Of a stretch of DNA of 51,127 bases, positions 17,462 to 27,788 are shown one piece after another. Below the pieces are notes generated by a model, which ran no database searches, had not been told where the DNA came from, and saw only the letters and a list, made by a program, of their open reading frames with translations. Location of the stretch: NCBI GenBank assembly GCA_003169675.1, contig PNAT01000085.1, positions 1,038 to 52,164 on the forward strand, in the 5' to 3' direction. The position numbers and the translations under genes were made by a program. Positions within the stretch are counted from its first letter, which is position 1; the number at the start of each line of letters is the position of its first letter. This stretch comes from Acidimicrobiaceae bacterium. GTDB lineage: Bacteria; Actinomycetota; Acidimicrobiia; Acidimicrobiales; RAAP-2.

Positions 17462-19783
17462 GTGGTCCCACCGATCTTGACGAGAAGAGAAACCCTGAGG
17501 ATACTGCATACCTTGAGTACGTACCAGGAGGATGCCGGGCCGCCGGCCGACGTCATCGAGCGCGCGCTGCGGAGTCTCTCCCGGGTCACGACCACCCACC
17601 GCAAAGCAATCGTCGTCGCCGCCGGTGTGTTCGTCGTGGTGGCCGCCCTCTTCGGTGGCAACGCCGCCTCACACCTCTCCCAGGGTGGCTTCGACGCACC
17701 ATCCGAGGAGTCGGTCCACGCGGCGAACATCTTGGCCTCGGAATTCCACAACGGATCGGACAACTTCATCCTCCTGGTCCACGCCCGCACCGGATCCGTC
17801 GACAGTGCCGGCGTGGCCGCGGCCGGTCAGGCGCTAACCCGGGAGCTGGCCGCGCAGCCCAATGTGGCCAATGTCGAGTCCTACTGGAGCCTGGACTCGG
17901 TGCCCATCCTGCGCACCTCGGGGCGGACGGACGCACTCGTGGTTGGTCGCATCACCGGTGACCAGAATCAAGTCATGCAGCGCGAGGGCGTCCTCGCCGC
18001 CACCCTGAGCCAACCCCGGGGACCGATCACCGTGCGGGTGGGTGGCTTCGGCCCCGCCTTCCACGAGGTGAACACCGTCGTCGAGCATGACCTCTTGCGG
18101 GCCGAGTCATTTGCCGTTCCCCTCACGCTCCTCCTCCTCCTCGTCGTTTTCGGATCACTGGTCGCTGCCGCCATGCCGCTGACCATCGGTGGCGTGGCGG
18201 TCGTGGGCACGCTGCTCATTTTGCGCCTGCTCAACACCATCACACCGGTCTCCGTGTTCGCAGTGAATCTGACCACCGTGCTCGGGTTGGGCCTGGCCAT
18301 CGACTACAGCCTCTTCATTGTCAGCCGGTTCAGGGAGGAGCTCAACACAGGACGCGACGTGCCCTCAGCACTGGAGGAAACCTTGGCCCATGCCGGGCGC
18401 ACCGTGGCGGGCAGCGCTCTCACGGTGGCCGCCGCGATCAGTGCTCTGCTCGTCTTCCCGCTCATGTTCCTCCGGTCCTTCGCCTTCGCCGGGATCGCCG
18501 TCTCCGCACTAGCCGGGATCGCCGCGCTGGTGGTGCTCCCCGCCGCGCTGGCGCTGCTGGGCCACCGCATCAATTCCCTCACGGTTTGGCATCGGTCGGT
18601 GCGGCCACCAGCAGACGGGTGGTGGTCCAAGGTGGCACGAGGAGTCATGCGTCGCCCGGTGGTGGTCATCGTCGGTGTCCTCGCCCTGCTGGGCGTGTTG
18701 GCCGCTCCGTTTTTGCACATCCACTTGGGTTATCTGGACGACCGGGTTCTGGCCCCGACGAATCAGGTCAGGCAGGTGAACGACACCTTGCGCAGGGACT
18801 TCGGGCAGGGTCAGACCGACGCCCTGCAAGTCGTGGCCCCCCAAGCTGACCAGGTGCCGTTGGCGCAACGAGCGGCCTACGCCTCCCACCTGTCCAATCT
18901 CCCTGGGGTGCTCCGGGTGGATGCAGCGACCGGCGTCTACTTCCGCGGGGTCCGGCTCCCCTCGCCACCGGTCTACGCGGCCCAATTCAACGGTGGGAGC
19001 GGCACCTGGTACTCGGTCATCCCGCAGGGCAACGCGCTGTCCAACGCGGGCGAGCGGTTGGTCCATGTCATTCGGGACGGTCCGGCTCCCTTCGCCATCT
19101 TGGTGGGAGGCCTGCCGGCCGGGTTCGTAGACTCCACGGCGACCATCAGAGAATTCCTCCCCCTGGCCCTCCTGCTGGTGGCCGGGGTGACCTTCTTGCT
19201 TCTCCTTCTTCTCTTTCGGAGCGTGTTCATCCCGCTGAAGGCCCTGGCCCTCAATGTGGTGAGCTTGGCCGCCACCTTCGGGGCCATGGTGTGGGTCTTC
19301 CAGGAAGGCCACTTCTCCAAGTTCCTCGACTTCACTCCCACCGGCGCACTCATTGACACCATGCCGATCTTGATGCTGTGCGTCGCCTTCGGCCTCTCCA
19401 TGGACTACGAGGTCTTCCTGCTGTCGCGCATGAAGGAGCTGCGCGATCAGGGGATGACAAACGATGCAGTGGTGGCCGGCGGGTTGCAGTTGACGGGGCG
19501 GATCATCACGGCGGCAGCGCTGCTTATGAGCATCGTTTTCTTCAGTCTGGTGACGAGTGCCATCGCATTCATGAAGCTCTTCGCCGTCGGACTTACGCTG
19601 GCCGTGCTGCTGGACGCCTTCATCATCCGAGGCCTACTGGTGCCAACCGTCATGAAGGTAGCGGGCGACCGGATCTGGTGGGCGCCCTCGTTCATAAAGA
19701 AGCAGCCGCTGACATCACCATCGGGACAACGGTTCCCGGTCGATCCTTCCGCCACCTCCGAGGACCTCACCTCGGTTCACTGA
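17462..19783 (+). CDS. MMPL/RND-family membrane transporter
   Basis: A 773-residue duplicated RND-type transporter. Each half has one hydrophobic segment, a large extracytoplasmic loop and a block of five more (first block SFAVPLTLLLLLVVFGSLV and GLGLAIDYSLFIVSRFREE; second block FLPLALLLVAGVTFLLLLL and FGLSMDYEVFLLSRMKE). The paired DYS/DYE motifs in the fourth helix of each half are the proton-relay signature. Such proteins export lipids or drugs. The GTG at 17462 leaves only 27 bp to tetR; a TTG at 17513, about 11 nt after TGAGGA, may be the real start. Regulation by the divergent TetR is likely. Confidence 0.92.
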   Translation: MVPPILTRRETLRILHTLSTYQEDAGPPADVIERALRSLSRVTTTHRKAIVVAAGVFVVVAALFGGNAASHLSQGGFDAPSEESVHAANILASEFHNGSDNFILLVHARTGSVDSAGVAAAGQALTRELAAQPNVANVESYWSLDSVPILRTSGRTDALVVGRITGDQNQVMQREGVLAATLSQPRGPITVRVGGFGPAFHEVNTVVEHDLLRAESFAVPLTLLLLLVVFGSLVAAAMPLTIGGVAVVGTLLILRLLNTITPVSVFAVNLTTVLGLGLAIDYSLFIVSRFREELNTGRDVPSALEETLAHAGRTVAGSALTVAAAISALLVFPLMFLRSFAFAGIAVSALAGIAALVVLPAALALLGHRINSLTVWHRSVRPPADGWWSKVARGVMRRPVVVIVGVLALLGVLAAPFLHIHLGYLDDRVLAPTNQVRQVNDTLRRDFGQGQTDALQVVAPQADQVPLAQRAAYASHLSNLPGVLRVDAATGVYFRGVRLPSPPVYAAQFNGGSGTWYSVIPQGNALSNAGERLVHVIRDGPAPFAILVGGLPAGFVDSTATIREFLPLALLLVAGVTFLLLLLLFRSVFIPLKALALNVVSLAATFGAMVWVFQEGHFSKFLDFTPTGALIDTMPILMLCVAFGLSMDYEVFLLSRMKELRDQGMTNDAVVAGGLQLTGRIITAAALLMSIVFFSLVTSAIAFMKLFAVGLTLAVLLDAFIIRGLLVPTVMKVAGDRIWWAPSFIKKQPLTSPSGQRFPVDPSATSEDLTSVH

Positions 19784-19802
19784 GGCATCCTCGGACGTGA
19801 AA

Positions 19803-19835
19803 GAGGGCTGGACCTGAAGTTCCGGTCCAGCCCTC
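19803..19835. terminator. Bidirectional hairpin terminator between MMPL and pilin 1
   Basis: A perfect 12-bp stem, GAGGGCTGGACC with GGTCCAGCCCTC, and a 9-base loop. It lies between the convergent MMPL and pilin genes and can serve both. Its GGGCTGGA core recurs in the terminators of the other pilin genes. Confidence 0.8.
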
Positions 19836-19918
19836 GTCTCACCCATTGGGGTAACGGAGATAGTCCCTGAGGGACTGAAAGCAATCAGACTGCGGCGGCA
19901 ATCACTCGCCGCAGTCGT

Positions 19919-20146
19919 TCAGCAGGATGTGGTGGTCAGACTGCCCACGCACGTGTTGGCGTTGCTGAAGAGCTTCGAAATGCTGCTCCCGAGCAAGGAC
20001 ACCGCAACCACGGCGACGACGGCGATCAGGCCGACCAGGAGTGCGTACTCCACCATGGATGCGCCACGCTCCGTGCGAGCTCGCTCCAAAAGCGTGCCGT
20101 GCATGCCTCGAACCGCGAACAACGCGTTCAGAAAAATCTCGGTCAT
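19919..20146 (-). CDS. flp: Flp/type IVb pilin, copy 1
   Basis: A 75-residue prepilin. The leader ends in TERG; the mature protein begins ASMVEYALLVGLIAVVAVV, so cleavage falls after Gly with Glu at +5 and Tyr at +6, the Flp motif. The C-terminus NANTCVGSLTTTSC carries two cysteines that could form a disulfide loop. The start has GAGAGGGGAACA upstream. Mature protein is identical to copy 3 over nearly all of its length. It should be the structural subunit of the Tad pilus encoded downstream on the map. Confidence 0.95.
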   Translation of the reverse strand: MTEIFLNALFAVRGMHGTLLERARTERGASMVEYALLVGLIAVVAVVAVSLLGSSISKLFSNANTCVGSLTTTSC

Positions 20147-20171
20147 TGATGTTCCCCTCTCCTACCCTGTT

Positions 20172-20195
20172 CAAGAACCGATGATCGGCTTCTTG
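20172..20195 (-). promoter_or_regulatory. Conserved leader hairpin of pilin 1
   Basis: The minus strand folds CAAGAA-G-CCGAT ... ATCGG-TTCTTG, a stem with one bulge, ending 26 nt before the ATG and just before the ribosome-binding site. Pilin 2 has an equivalent hairpin at the same distance with changed bases that keep most pairs. Confidence 0.6.
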
Positions 20196-20231
20196 CTCTT
20201 CCACTACCAGCATCAATCAATTCGATTACTA

Positions 20232-20266
20232 GGTAAATAGGACTTTCGGACTTAATACATTTGCCA
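20232..20266 (-). promoter_or_regulatory. Conserved 35-nt block upstream of pilin 1
   Basis: On the minus strand the block contains TGGCAA, then GTATTAAGTCCGAAAG and a CCTAT..ACC end. It is about 90 percent identical to the block upstream of pilin 2, at the same 86-nt distance from the ATG, while the sequence between block and hairpin has diverged. It is probably the promoter plus a regulator site; it does not fit a standard -35/-10 pair. Confidence 0.6.
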
Positions 20267-20299
20267 AAAGACACTTTGAATTCCTTTATAAATGACAAT

Positions 20300-20329
20300 G
20301 GGCTGGATCGGCGAAAACCGATCCAGCCC
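20300..20329 (-). terminator. Terminator of pilin 2
   Basis: A perfect 12-bp stem, GGGCTGGATCGG with CCGATCCAGCCC, and a CGAAAA loop, downstream of pilin 2 and upstream of the pilin 1 promoter block. It would isolate the two pilin transcripts. Confidence 0.8.
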
Positions 20330-20411
20330 TATCGTCATCCCGAAGGGATGAGGGGGAAACCTCCCTCCGGGAAACCCTTGCTCTTACGTGGCGGTCATGC
20401 ACCGCCGGCGC

Positions 20412-20639
20412 TTAGCAAGAGGTGGTGGTCAGACTACCGACGCAGGTGTTGGCATTACTGAACAGATTCGAGATGCTGTTCCCCAACAGGGACACGGCAA
20501 CCACGGCGACCACGGCGATCAGGCCGACCAGGAGTGCGTACTCCACCATGGAGGCGCCGCGCTCGGTGCGGGCTCGCGTCGACAGCTTGGAGTGCACGCC
20601 GCGCACCGCCATGAACGCACCTATGAATACTCCGGTCAT
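20412..20639 (-). CDS. flp: Flp/type IVb pilin, copy 2
   Basis: The same 75-residue design as copy 1: prepilin site TERG before ASMVEYALLVGLIAVV and C-terminus NANTCVGSLTTTSC. It differs mainly in the leader (MTGVFIGAFMAVRGVHSKL) and a few mature residues (GNSISNLFSN). The leader difference could alter processing or export, while the pilus-forming part is held constant. It has its own upstream block, hairpin and terminator. Confidence 0.95.
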   Translation of the reverse strand: MTGVFIGAFMAVRGVHSKLSTRARTERGASMVEYALLVGLIAVVAVVAVSLLGNSISNLFSNANTCVGSLTTTSC

Positions 20640-20664
20640 TGTTGTTCCCCTCTCCTATCATGTA

Positions 20665-20688
20665 CAAGAACCGAAGATCGGACTCTTG
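20665..20688 (-). promoter_or_regulatory. Conserved leader hairpin of pilin 2
   Basis: The minus strand reads CAAGAGTCCGA-TCT-TCGGTTCTTG, a 24-nt imperfect hairpin exactly 26 nt before the ATG, matching the hairpin of pilin 1 in place and shape. Confidence 0.6.
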
Positions 20689-20724
20689 CTACTTTCTCCC
20701 CAGCTTCTGACATTGTTGGCCCTT

Positions 20725-20759
20725 GGTATATAGGCCTTTCGGACTTAATACTCTTGCCA
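20725..20759 (-). promoter_or_regulatory. Conserved 35-nt block upstream of pilin 2
   Basis: Shares TGGCAA, GTATTAAGTCCGAAAG and CCTAT..ACC with the pilin 1 block at an identical 86-nt distance from the start codon. Confidence 0.6.
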
Positions 20760-20794
20760 CAAGATGATGCGCTTGCCATGGCAAAGATGACATC

Positions 20795-20824
20795 GGGCTG
20801 GATTGGCTCTCACCAATCCAGCCC
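20795..20824 (-). terminator. Terminator of pilin 3
   Basis: A perfect 12-bp stem, GGGCTGGATTGG with CCAATCCAGCCC, and loop CTCTCA; GACAT/ATGTC flanks extend it. The same GGGCTGGA core as the other two pilin terminators points to duplication of the whole cassette. Confidence 0.8.
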
Positions 20825-20908
20825 TCATGTCAACCCCACGGGAAAGGGGGAATCGTTCCCACAGGAAAGTACGGCCCAGGTGTAGCGGCAATTACTCGAC
20901 GCGGACGT

Positions 20909-21136
20909 TCAGCAGGATGTGGTGGTCAGACTGCCCACGCACGTGTTGGCGTTGCTGAAGAGCTTCGAGATGCTGCTCCCGAGTAATGACACCGCAACCA
21001 CGGCGACGACGGCGATCAGGCCGACCAGGAGTGCGTACTCCACCATGGAGGCGCCGCGCTCGGTGCGAGCCCGCTCCAAAAGTGTGCCGTGAAGGCCCCG
21101 AACTGCAAACAGCGCGTGAAGAAACATCTCAGTCAT
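20909..21136 (-). CDS. flp: Flp/type IVb pilin, copy 3
   Basis: 75 residues with prepilin site TERG before ASMVEYALLVGLIAVV; from the mature N-terminus on it appears identical to copy 1, and the leader differs at only a few residues. Unlike copies 1 and 2, its upstream region lacks the 35-nt block and the 24-nt hairpin; only a CAACC/GGTTG stem is seen. The luxR gene ends about 120 nt upstream on the same strand, so read-through from it is possible. Confidence 0.95.
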   Translation of the reverse strand: MTEMFLHALFAVRGLHGTLLERARTERGASMVEYALLVGLIAVVAVVAVSLLGSSISKLFSNANTCVGSLTTTSC

Positions 21137-21257
21137 TGGTATTCCCCTCTCTCAACCAAAAGATGCGAACGGTTGTCCGACCTATTTGGCTTCCCCAATG
21201 GCAGTTTTACAGTCCCGGCCTAGCACTTCCATAGGCTTTAAAGACCATTCGGGTGAG

Positions 21258-21740
21258 CTACTCGATGCTGACAAGTCCCATGATCACGGCTCGCACCAGC
21301 GCATGGGTGCGGTTCGTCACGTCGAGCTTTTGGAAGATGGCAGCCAAGTGATTCTTCGTCGTCTTCGGGCTGATGAAGAGGCGACCGGAGATCTCGTTGT
21401 TGGTGGCACCCTCTGCCAGGAGTTGCAGGACTTCCAACTCGCGCTGGGTGAGCGACCATGGCCCCCATTGATTTTCGGCGCCCTTACCCTGTTCTTCCAC
21501 CGCCGCTCTCGGTGTCGTCGTGGCGTCCTGGCGCTCCGCCGCGACTTCGGGGTGAGTTTCGGCCAGGGCCATCGACCCCTGGACCACCTGCAGACTCTCA
21601 GGCTCTTGGTCGTCCATCATGACTCTCGGACTGGCCACCGACACCTGTGAGTAGTACGTCCATGCCGGCTCACGGCGGCGTTGCGTTGTGTGCGTGTACA
21701 GCGCGCTGTTCCACCTCACCGTCGACGCTGCGTTCCCCAT
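21258..21740 (-). CDS. LuxR-type HTH transcriptional regulator
   Basis: The C-terminal 60 residues are a GerE/LuxR helix-turn-helix: LTQRELEVLQLLAEGATNNE, then SPKTTKNHLAAIFQKLDVTN. The N-terminal 90 residues are low-complexity and match no receiver or autoinducer-binding domain, so the signal is unknown. The ATG at 21740 is preferred to 21824 because GGGGG lies 6 nt upstream, giving 160 residues. Its place between the pilins and the tad operon makes it the natural candidate regulator of pilus genes; this is inference from position. Confidence 0.85.
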   Translation of the reverse strand: MGNAASTVRWNSALYTHTTQRRREPAWTYYSQVSVASPRVMMDDQEPESLQVVQGSMALAETHPEVAAERQDATTTPRAAVEEQGKGAENQWGPWSLTQRELEVLQLLAEGATNNEISGRLFISPKTTKNHLAAIFQKLDVTNRTHALVRAVIMGLVSIE

Positions 21741-21940
21741 GCTTTCCCCCTCAACACGCACCGTCCCAATGTCCGGCGCGCCACTCCCAGCTCCGCAGCT
21801 GTCGAATGCGGCCGCTTCGACCATTGTACGCCCTCAGCAGGGGAGATCCGACGGGAACCTCGATTCCCGGCCATTTACCACCGTCTGGCAATCCTGCTGC
21901 CACCGTCCGTTGTGACCAAGGGGGATACCCCCGGTTCGGG

Positions 21941-22870
21941 CTAGTGCAGGGCGTGGGAGATGGGACCCACCAGGGGACCCAGGACGATGATCATGATGGC
22001 CGGCAGGAAGCAGAAGGCAAGGGGAAACAGGATCTTCACCGGCACCTTGGCGGCCCGCTCCCGGGCCCGCTGGCGCCGCTTGTCGCGCATTTCGTCGGCT
22101 TGAGCCTGGAGGACCCGTCCGATGGGGAGCCCCAGTGCATCTGCCTGCGACAGCACCACCGAGAACGTCACCAGATCATCAATGTCGGTGCGGAGCTTGA
22201 GATTTTCGAGCGCATCATGACGGGACAGCCCGAGTTCCATTTCTCGCAAGGTGAGTCGGAGCTCGTGGCAGACCGCCGACTCGAAGTGCGAGCAGGAGAC
22301 CTGGATGGCTTGCTCAAGCCCCAGGCCGGCCGCCACCGAGATCGTCATGAGGTCGAGCACGTCCGGTAGGGCGTTGGTGACTTCATCCCGGCGGTGCTTG
22401 ATGCGGCGGCGTAACCACATGCTCGGACCCAGGCCGCCCAGGATGGGCAGGAGGAAGAGCATCCCGATGGCAAGCTTCGTTCCCCCAACTCCCGTGGCCA
22501 CCAAGATGACGCCGATGGCGAACCCCATCAAGACGCTGCCCACCTGCAAGGACACGAACTCCTCGGCCCGGACCGAACCGGTGAGCCCTGCCTTGAGAAG
22601 GTCGGCGTGGACGCGGTCGATGTCCCGTGCCGGGTACAGACGGGACAAACCGTGGCGCAATGAGTTCGTTATGGGCCCGAAGAGCCGAGATATCAATGGA
22701 GCCTGTACCCGTTCGGGCACGATTACGGGCTCGGCACCAAATTCGGCGTCGCGGCCAAGGTATCGCATGAACTCGAGCTGGCGTGAGGAATGGTGCGACT
22801 TCCACGCCGCCAGGCCGACTCCGGCCACACCTCCCATCATGAGGACGATGCCCAACACCGGTGTGATCAC
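21941..22870 (-). CDS. tadC: Tad pilus inner-membrane platform protein TadC
   Basis: A 309-residue T2SSF-domain protein: N-terminal membrane segment, cytoplasmic helical domain (DVLDLMTISVAAGLGLEQAI, ETLRE-type LRLTLREMELGLSRHDAL) and two C-terminal membrane segments (VPVKILFPLAFCFLPAIMII). With TadB it forms the platform on which the CpaF ATPase drives pilin insertion. It is the last gene of the operon, about 20 nt after tadB, and starts with GTG. Confidence 0.92.
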   Translation of the reverse strand: MITPVLGIVLMMGGVAGVGLAAWKSHHSSRQLEFMRYLGRDAEFGAEPVIVPERVQAPLISRLFGPITNSLRHGLSRLYPARDIDRVHADLLKAGLTGSVRAEEFVSLQVGSVLMGFAIGVILVATGVGGTKLAIGMLFLLPILGGLGPSMWLRRRIKHRRDEVTNALPDVLDLMTISVAAGLGLEQAIQVSCSHFESAVCHELRLTLREMELGLSRHDALENLKLRTDIDDLVTFSVVLSQADALGLPIGRVLQAQADEMRDKRRQRARERAAKVPVKILFPLAFCFLPAIMIIVLGPLVGPISHALH

Positions 22871-22890
22871 CTCAATTCACCCCTTCCACA

Positions 22891-23888
22891 TCACACATCA
22901 ATGTTCACCATGCGGCGCACGATCCAGAATCCCAAGGCCATGAGTCCGGCGGTGAAGATCAGCACAATGAGCCCGAAGCCGTGGAGCATGGGCGTCAGGT
23001 AGGCGGGATCTTTCGCCTCGAGAGCAAAGAGGAGGAACAGGGGGATGGCAAACAGCACGTACCCTGAGATCCTTCCTTCGGCCGAGAGGGTCTGCACCTC
23101 GCGGCGTACCTCCTGGCGGGTACGCATGAATTCGGCCAAGGTGTGCAGGATCGGACCCAGCCGACCGCCGGTGGACTGTTGGATCCGAACCGCCTCCACG
23201 GCCCACTTGAGATCCTCGACGCCGCAACGGTCGGCCATGCTCTCGAGGGCCAACACCAGATCTGATCCCACCGCGACCTCGGCCATCACCCGGTCAAGCT
23301 CCGCCGACAGCGGCGGCCGCGCGTCGTGGCGGTACATGTCGATGGCCCGTTGAAACGTCTGCCCACCCTCGACCGAGGCCGCCATGAGCGACAGCGCGTC
23401 TGGGAGTTGGGCCTGCAGAAGCTTGGACCGTGCCACGCTTCGCCTCGTCGGCAGATGCCAGGCCACGCCCGCCACCAAGGCAAGGGCGGCAACCGAGCCG
23501 AATGGCGACCCCGTGACGATGCCGACGGTCACCGCCAGCATGATGGCGATACCTACCGTCGCCACCAGGTATTCGCCGGAGCGGAGCGGGATGTCCGCCC
23601 GTTCCAGACGCTTCTCCAGGAGGCCACGGGTGTCGACCCGGCCGAAGACACCAGCGAGGCGGACCGTCAGGGCGGACATCTCACCCCGCTCGGGGGACTC
23701 GCTGACCACCTCGACGGGCACCTTCACCGTTCCCATGGTGTCCTCGAGGATCGCGGCCAGCGAGCGCTGGCGGTTGCGGACCCGCAGGATGGCGGCCGTC
23801 ACGGCGAGGGAGAGCCCGCCGCCGATGAGGACGGCGGCAATGGCCGCATCGATCTGATAGGTGGCGACTCCCAACATCCCCATGGCGT

Positions 23889-23892
<4 letters not shown>
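22891..23892 (-). CDS. tadB: Tad pilus inner-membrane platform protein TadB
   Basis: 333 residues with membrane segments near both ends and a T2SSF domain (LPDALSLMAASVEGGQTFQRA, RIQQSTGGRLGPILHTLAEF). It partners TadC. The ATG overlaps the cpaF stop as ATGA, implying coupled translation. Confidence 0.92.
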
Positions 23893-25393
<1,501 letters not shown>

Positions 25394-25397
<4 letters not shown>

Positions 25398-26680
25398 TGC
25401 GATCCAGTCTTTTCAAGTTCGGGTACCCGGGGGCTGCGGTGCCGGTGCATGAGGCGGCGGAAGCCGCCGGTCTCCTTCGTGCTGCTCGCGCCCAGGGCCG
25501 GCGTCGCCTCACCACCCAAGAATTGGTGCATGCCATCGGACAGCTTCTTGCCGATGTCGGAATTGGCGGCCGACACCAGGGCGGGCTTCCCCTTGTTGAT
25601 GGAGCGGCTGACCTCCCTGGAGTAGGGAAGGATGGAAACGATCCGGTTGTCAAGGACATCCTGGACATCGCTGACATTGATGCCGACGTCGTCCTCGACC
25701 TTGTTGAGCACGACCCCGATGCTGTCGCTGTTGATGCGCAACTTCTCAAGCGTGCTCAAGAACACCCGCATGTTGCGGATGCTGGGGAGATCGAGCGTGA
25801 CCATGCAGAGCACCTTGGTGGAGTGATCAAAGGCCGCCAGCACGACTTCTGAGAGTTGTGACGGGGTGTCCACCACGATGTAGTCGAAGTGCTTGCGCAG
25901 CGCACCCATGACCTTGTAGACGTCTTTGGGTGCGATCATGTCGGCTTCCGCCGGGCTGAAAGGTGCTGCGAGCACCGAGAATCCGAGCTCGTGCTCCTCA
26001 AGGAAGTCCTCCAGATGCTCGTTCAGATCGTCCTCGTCGACGGGCTCTCGAGCGAGCAGGTCGGAGATGGTGAAGCGAGGCCGCAGATGGAGGGCGGTGG
26101 ACACCTCGCCGAATTGGAGGTCCAGGTCGACCAGGCACACCCGTTGCCCGGTCTGGGCGGCCAGGTAGCAGGCCAGGTTGGTGGCATAGAACGTCTTGCC
26201 GCAGCCACCACTCGATGAGGCCACGGTGAACACCTCGGCGAATTGAGGACGCTCCACCACCATCCCGTGAGCCACCACCGGCATCAGGCCGCCGTTGGCC
26301 GGCGCTGAAAGGTCTGAGATGTCGAAGGCACGCTGGAGAGCGGCCGAAAGTTGGCGCTTGCTGGTCGGGTACTCGACCAACTCGATGGCGCCGGTGCGCA
26401 CGATGTCATTCAGGCTGGCCTTAGGTCTGGGGCCGAGCGCCAAGACCGTCGCCGGCACCGGACCCGTGGACCGGAGTTGGGCCAGGCGAGCCATGCCGGC
26501 ATGGCTGTCGAACACCGGACCGGCGACGAGGACATCAAAGGGGCCCAACGCCTGGACCTCTTCCACCACGTCGATCACATTGGTGCTGGTCACTACCTGG
26601 TAGCCCGGCCCCAATGACGCTTGGATGGCCCGGCCCAGTGCGGGTGAGCGCGAGATGACAAGGATCCGGCGGGAGATCAT
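25394..26680 (-). CDS. cpaE: CpaE/TadZ-like P-loop ATPase of the Tad system
   Basis: The start at 26680 (MISRRILVIS) is used because its ATG overlaps the cpaB TGA; the longer frame to 26713 is unlikely. Residues 1-110 are receiver-like but lack a clear phospho-Asp (PFDVLVAGPVFDS). Residues 135-400 are a MinD/ParA-type ATPase. Its P-loop reads SSSGGCGKTFYATNLA, so the signature Lys of the deviant Walker A (KGGxGKT) is Ser here. Later motifs are VCLVDLDLQFGEVS and IVVDTPSQLSEVV. TadZ proteins place the pilus machine at a cell location; the missing Lys suggests altered dimerisation-dependent hydrolysis. Confidence 0.9.
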
Positions 26681-27450
26681 GGCGCTGACGTGGTCTGCGC
26701 CGTGCCGATGCACTGTCCGACGATGGGCGGCAGCGTCCCCTTCTGGGTCTGGACCACGGAAAGGGTCTCATTCTGGGTCAGGAATGTGATCGCTCGCGCC
26801 TGGCCCGGGTTGACGGCCAGAAGAAGCGTCAATGACCCCGGCACCGTTCGGCCGACCGAGCTCGGGTGGCTGCTCAGCGCAGGCACGGTGCTCGATACGT
26901 CGAGCACCTCAATGTTGGACATGGCCAACTCGGTACACGGAAGGGTCACATTGGCCTGAGCCGTACTGGCACCCGTACCAACCGAGAGTTTGGTGATGTT
27001 GGCGTAGACGTCGACTCGGCTGCCGGGCTGCAAGTAGCCGGCGAGACCCTCAACGCCACCCATGGTGACGGTGACTCCATTCATGCCCTGCGGCAGCGAT
27101 ATCGCACTCGTGCTGGGAATGACCTGCGTGGACTGGATGGCATCTCCCTTATGCACTGAAGTCGTCAGGACTTCATCGGTGAGTCCCTGCAGTGACGTGA
27201 GGTCATTGGCCGAATAATTCTTCTGAGATATGAGCTGTATAGAAACCAGACCTTGCGACACCATGGCCTGGCCGGTGGTGCCGATGGGGATGTTGGACGT
27301 GGCCACCAACACCGGCGTGTTGACTGGCGCTGACGAGTTGCCTCCCGATTGGTGCTTGGCCCCCGTCACCACAGTGCCAAAGGCAATGGCTCCTCCCGCA
27401 ACGAACAGGACCACTGCGATCACGACCAGTATGAGCGTCTGCCTCTTCAC
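26677..27450 (-). CDS. cpaB: CpaB/RcpC-type pilus assembly protein
   Basis: 257 residues from the GTG at 27450, which follows GAGGGGG by 8 nt; the frame is open to 27498. One N-terminal membrane segment (LILVVIAVVLFVAGGAIAFG) is followed by an SAF domain (PVLVATSNIPIGTTGQAMV, VHKGDAIQSTQVIP) and an RcpC-like domain (GVTVTMGGVEGLAGYLQPGS, then VDVYANI). It is first in the operon. In diderms CpaB gates the secretin; no secretin is present here, so it probably acts at the cell wall. Confidence 0.9.
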   Translation of the reverse strand: MKRQTLILVVIAVVLFVAGGAIAFGTVVTGAKHQSGGNSSAPVNTPVLVATSNIPIGTTGQAMVSQGLVSIQLISQKNYSANDLTSLQGLTDEVLTTSVHKGDAIQSTQVIPSTSAISLPQGMNGVTVTMGGVEGLAGYLQPGSRVDVYANITKLSVGTGASTAQANVTLPCTELAMSNIEVLDVSSTVPALSSHPSSVGRTVPGSLTLLLAVNPGQARAITFLTQNETLSVVQTQKGTLPPIVGQCIGTAQTTSAP

Positions 27451-27788
27451 AGATCCATCCCCCTCTTGACGCATTGACACGGCATTGATGCAGCACACCT
27501 GCCGGATCTACATTGCGCCCTCGTGGCCGGTTGTCCCCGGGTTCGCTCCATGCGAACGCACCCCGATTTCTCCGGCCTCTTCCCTCTCGGTGGACACTAC
27601 GACGCCAAGGTCCATTGGTACATAGGGCTAATGGATCATTCACCTCACGAGCGCACCTGGTGGGTGGAGCAAATGAGCCGTAATGCCTATGTACGGTCGC
27701 CACGCGCCAGAACACAATCTCCTTGGGAAGAGCCGCAGCGTGTGAAGTAGTCATCATTCCGCCAGCGGCGTCGAGGAGGGAGTCCACA
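27451..27788. promoter_or_regulatory. Divergent promoter region between cpaB and tadE
   Basis: 338 bp without a convincing gene. Both halves of the Tad locus start here, so it must hold two promoters. A GGAGGGAG ribosome-binding site for tadE is at its right end. I see no copy of the 35-nt pilin block and no clear operator. Confidence 0.5.

Noticed and set aside
17417-17510. Repeated CTGCAT motifs around tetR as operator sites
   Set aside because: Two of the three copies are simply the Met-Gln codons of the TetR N-terminus, so repetition is not evidence of binding.
19919-21136. Three pilin repeats as a CRISPR-like or mobile repeat
   Set aside because: Period is about 490-500 bp and each unit contains a complete pilin gene; no spacers, terminal repeats or transposase.
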